From: Auanema rhodensis
Taxonomy: Eukaryota > Nematoda > Chromadorea > Rhabditida > Rhabditidae
Length of the DNA: 64,000 nucleotides
Assembly: GCA_964057225.1 (NCBI GenBank)
Contig: OZ059896.1
Location: 22,688,501-22,752,500 of the forward strand
Direction: 5' to 3'
How positions within the stretch are numbered: position 1 is the stretch's first letter; each line of letters starts with the position of its first letter. The notes below the pieces were generated by a model. That model saw only the letters and a list, made by a program, of their open reading frames with translations. It ran no database searches and had not been told where the DNA came from. Of this stretch, positions 61,745 through 64,000 are shown in pieces. Made by a program: the position numbers and the translations under genes.

Positions 61745-64000
61745 TATGCTAATTAAATGTACACGTGATGTGCACTTGGTATGTAACTCGCTTCACGTGG
61801 AAGATAAAAAGATACAGTTTTCAAAATTAGATTCCCCATGTCCATATTAGTCTAAAAACAAATTTTTATTGATATTGGTTCATGGTAACCATGACTTTGA
61901 AATTTACGTGAACTTTAATTTATGCTAATTAAATGTACACGTGATGTGCACTTGGTATGTAACTCGCTTCACGTGAAAGATAAAGAGATGCGGTTTTCAA
62001 AAGTAGATTCCCCATGTCCATATTAGTCTAAAAACAAATTTTTATTGATATTGGTGCATGGTAACCATGACTTTGAAATTTACGTGAACTTTAATTTATG
62101 CTAATTAAATGTACACGTGATGTGCACTTGGTATGTAACTCGCTTCACGTGAAAGATAAAGAGATGCGGTTTTCAAAATTAGATTCCCCATGTCCATATT
62201 AGTCTAGAAACAAATTTCTATTGATATTGGTTCATGGTAACCATATCTTTGAAATTTACGTGAACTTTAATTTATGCTAATTAAATGTACACGTGATGTG
62301 CACTTGGTATGTAACTCGCTTCACGTGAAAGATAAAGAGATGCGGTTTTCAAAATTAGATTCCCCATGTCCATATTAGTCTAGAAACAAATTTCTATTGA
62401 TATTGGTTTATGGTAACCATATCTTTGAAATTTACGTGAACTTTAATTTATGCTAATTAAATGTACACGTGATGTGCACTTGGTATGTAACTCGCTTCAC
62501 GTGAAAGATAAAAAGATGCAGTTTTCAAAATTAGATTCCCCATGTCCATATTAGTCTAAAAACAAATTTTTATTGATATTGGTTCATGGTAACCATGACT
62601 TTGAAATTTACGTGAACTTTAATTTATGCTAATTAAATGTACACGTGATGTGCACTTGGTATGTAACTCGCTTGAAAGATAAAGAGATGCGGTTTTCAAA
62701 ATTAGATTCCCCATGTCCATATTAGTCTAAAAACAAATTTTTATTGATATTGGTTCATGGTAACCATGACTTTGAAATTTACGTGAACTTTAATTTATGC
62801 TAATTAAATTTACACGTGATGTGCACTTGGTATGTAACTCGCTTCACGTGAAAGATAAAGAGATGCGGTTTTCAAAATTAGATTCCCCATGTCCATATTA
62901 GTCTAAAAACAAATTTTTATTGATATTGGTTCATGGTAACCATGACTTTGAAATTTACGTGAACTTTAATTTATGCTAATTAAATGTACACGTGATGTGC
63001 ACTTGGTATGTAACTCGCTTCACGTGAAAGATAAAGAGATGCGGTTTTCAAAATTAGATTCCCCATGTCCATATTAGTCTAAAAACAAATTTTTATTAAT
63101 ATTGGTTCATGGTAACCATGTCTTTGAAATTTACGTGATCTTTAATTTATGCTAATTAAATGTACACGTGATGTGCACTTGGTATGTAACTCGCTTCACG
63201 TGAAAGATAAAGAGATGCGGTTTTCAAAATTAGATTTCCCATGTCCATATTAGTCTAGAAACAAATTTCTATTGATATTGGTTTATGGTAACCATATCTT
63301 TGAAATTTACGTGAACTTTAATTTATGCTAATTAAATGTACACGTGATGTGCACTTGGTATGTAACTCGCTTCACGTGAAAGATAAAGAGATGCGGTTTT
63401 CAAAATTAGATTCCCCATGTCCATATTAGTCTAGAAACAAATTTCTATTGATATTGGTTTATGGTAACCATATCTTTGAAATTTACGTGAACTTTAATTT
63501 ATGCTAATTAAATGTACACGTGATGTGCACTTGGTATGTAACTCGCTTCACGTAAAAGATAAAAAGATGCAGTTTTCAAAATTAGATTCCCCATGTCCAT
63601 ATTAGTCTAAAAACAAATTTTTATTGATATTGGTTCATGGTAACCATGACTTTGAAATTTACGTGATCTTTAATTTATGCTAATTAAATGTACACGTGAT
63701 GTGCACTTGGTATGTAACTCGCTTCACGTGAAAGATAAAGAGATGCGGTTTTCAAAATTAGATTCCCCATGTCCATATTAGTCTAGAAACAAATTTCTAT
63801 TGATATTGGTTTATGGTAACCATATCTTTGAAATTTACGTGAACTTTAATTTATGCTAATTAAATGTACACGTGATGTGCACTTGGTATGTAACTCGCTT
63901 CACGTGAAAGATAAAGAGATGCGGTTTTCAAAATTAGATTCCCCATGTCCATATTAGTCTAGAAACAAATTTCTATTGATATTGGTTTATGGTAACCATT
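61745..64000. repeat. End block with TCTAGAAAC/TTTCTATT monomers
   Basis: Units with TCTAGAAAC, TTTCTATTG and TATGGTAACCATA occur in pairs: 62273 with a relative at 62097, 63148 and 63324, 63676 and 63852. Pairs are followed by an AAAAAGATGCAG unit at 62449 and 63500, suggesting a 3-mer that continues beyond the window. Unit 62625 has lost 5 bp (CACGT) after 62673. GTGATCTTTAAT appears near 63137 and 63664. The final base, T at 64000, makes CCATT instead of CCATA or CCATG. Confidence 0.85.

Larger units (their letters stand above)
29207..64000. repeat. Satellite array 2: 176-bp monomer, 197 full copies plus 149 bp, continuing past the window
   Basis: A unit beginning TATGCTAATT recurs every 176 bp from 29207 to the last start at 63852. 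Phase is shifted only by three 1-bp deletions (near 34430, 37071 and 41955), one 19-bp deletion (at 53941) and one 5-bp deletion (after 62673). The consensus has 56 G+C of 176 (32%) and 5 CpG. Length is close to one nucleosome repeat and to many centromeric satellites, but that is a size resemblance, not an identification. Two linked variant types dominate: TTAATATTGG with CATGTCTTTG, and TTGATATTGG with CATGACTTTG. Orientation is constant, and the array is still intact at the window edge, so its true length is unknown. Confidence 0.98.

Noticed and set aside
1-64000. Hammerhead ribozyme, as found in some animal satellites
   Set aside because: The core CTGATGA is absent on both strands in both monomers; CTGATATAAG and GTGATGTG are the nearest, and no correctly placed GAAA with flanking stems follows.
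1-64000. CRISPR array
   Set aside because: Units are 351 or 176 bp with no unique spacers; the entire unit repeats.
1-64000. Alpha satellite, Brassica 176-bp or another named centromeric family
   Set aside because: Length similarity only. I see no sequence motif that ties either monomer to a named family.

Overview
The window contains no gene that I can support. It is 64 kb of satellite DNA made of two head-to-tail tandem arrays that abut at one sharp junction. Array 1 (1-29206) has a 351-bp monomer: 83 complete copies plus a 73-bp partial copy. Array 2 (29207-64000) has an unrelated-looking 176-bp monomer: 197 complete copies plus 149 bp running off the window end. Both arrays keep one orientation throughout. 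No transposon, rRNA, tRNA, telomere repeat, CRISPR array or unique sequence interrupts either of them.

The sequence suggests a eukaryotic heterochromatic block (centromeric, pericentromeric or subtelomeric). My hand count gives about 31% G+C for the 351-bp monomer and 32% for the 176-bp monomer. CpG is not depleted: 12 per 351-bp monomer against about 8.6 expected, and 5 per 176-bp monomer against about 4.4 expected. That fits a genome with little germline CpG methylation, such as many insects, better than a vertebrate or plant. The taxon cannot be fixed from repeats alone.

Array 1 is a patchwork of higher-order repeats (HORs). In order it holds: a duplicated 5-monomer block (1-2945); short 3-monomer cycles (3160-7375); a more diverged patch (7376-8779); three turns of a 3-mer (8780-11938); a mixed stretch (11939-15799); a 7-mer with progressively shortened 5-, 4- and 3-monomer derivatives (15800-22464); three turns of a 2-mer (22465-24570); a mixed stretch (24571-28431); and two near-identical monomers at the junction.

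Array 2 in order: a mixed start (29207-31846); two turns of a 15-mer (31847-37124); a mixed stretch with a variant recurring every 880 bp (37125-40292); a duplicated 6-monomer segment (40293-43107); an AB/ABC/ABC block (43988-45395); 3-, 4- and 7-mers (46452-51731); a homogeneous stretch; a 14-mer seen twice plus fragments (53844-61744); and a short cycle of TCTAGA-bearing monomers to the end.

The recurring internal signals are short dyads. The 351-bp unit has two perfect 9-bp inverted repeats and a phased A/T-tract block. The 176-bp unit has two CACGTG palindromes 32 bp apart and a CATGGT/ACCATG inverted repeat. In one derived subfamily both arms of that inverted repeat have changed in matching fashion. 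All short open reading frames are by-products of monomer sequence. The points most worth a second look are the seamless satellite-satellite junction, the paired CACGTG sites, the paired arm changes, and the nested HOR history.
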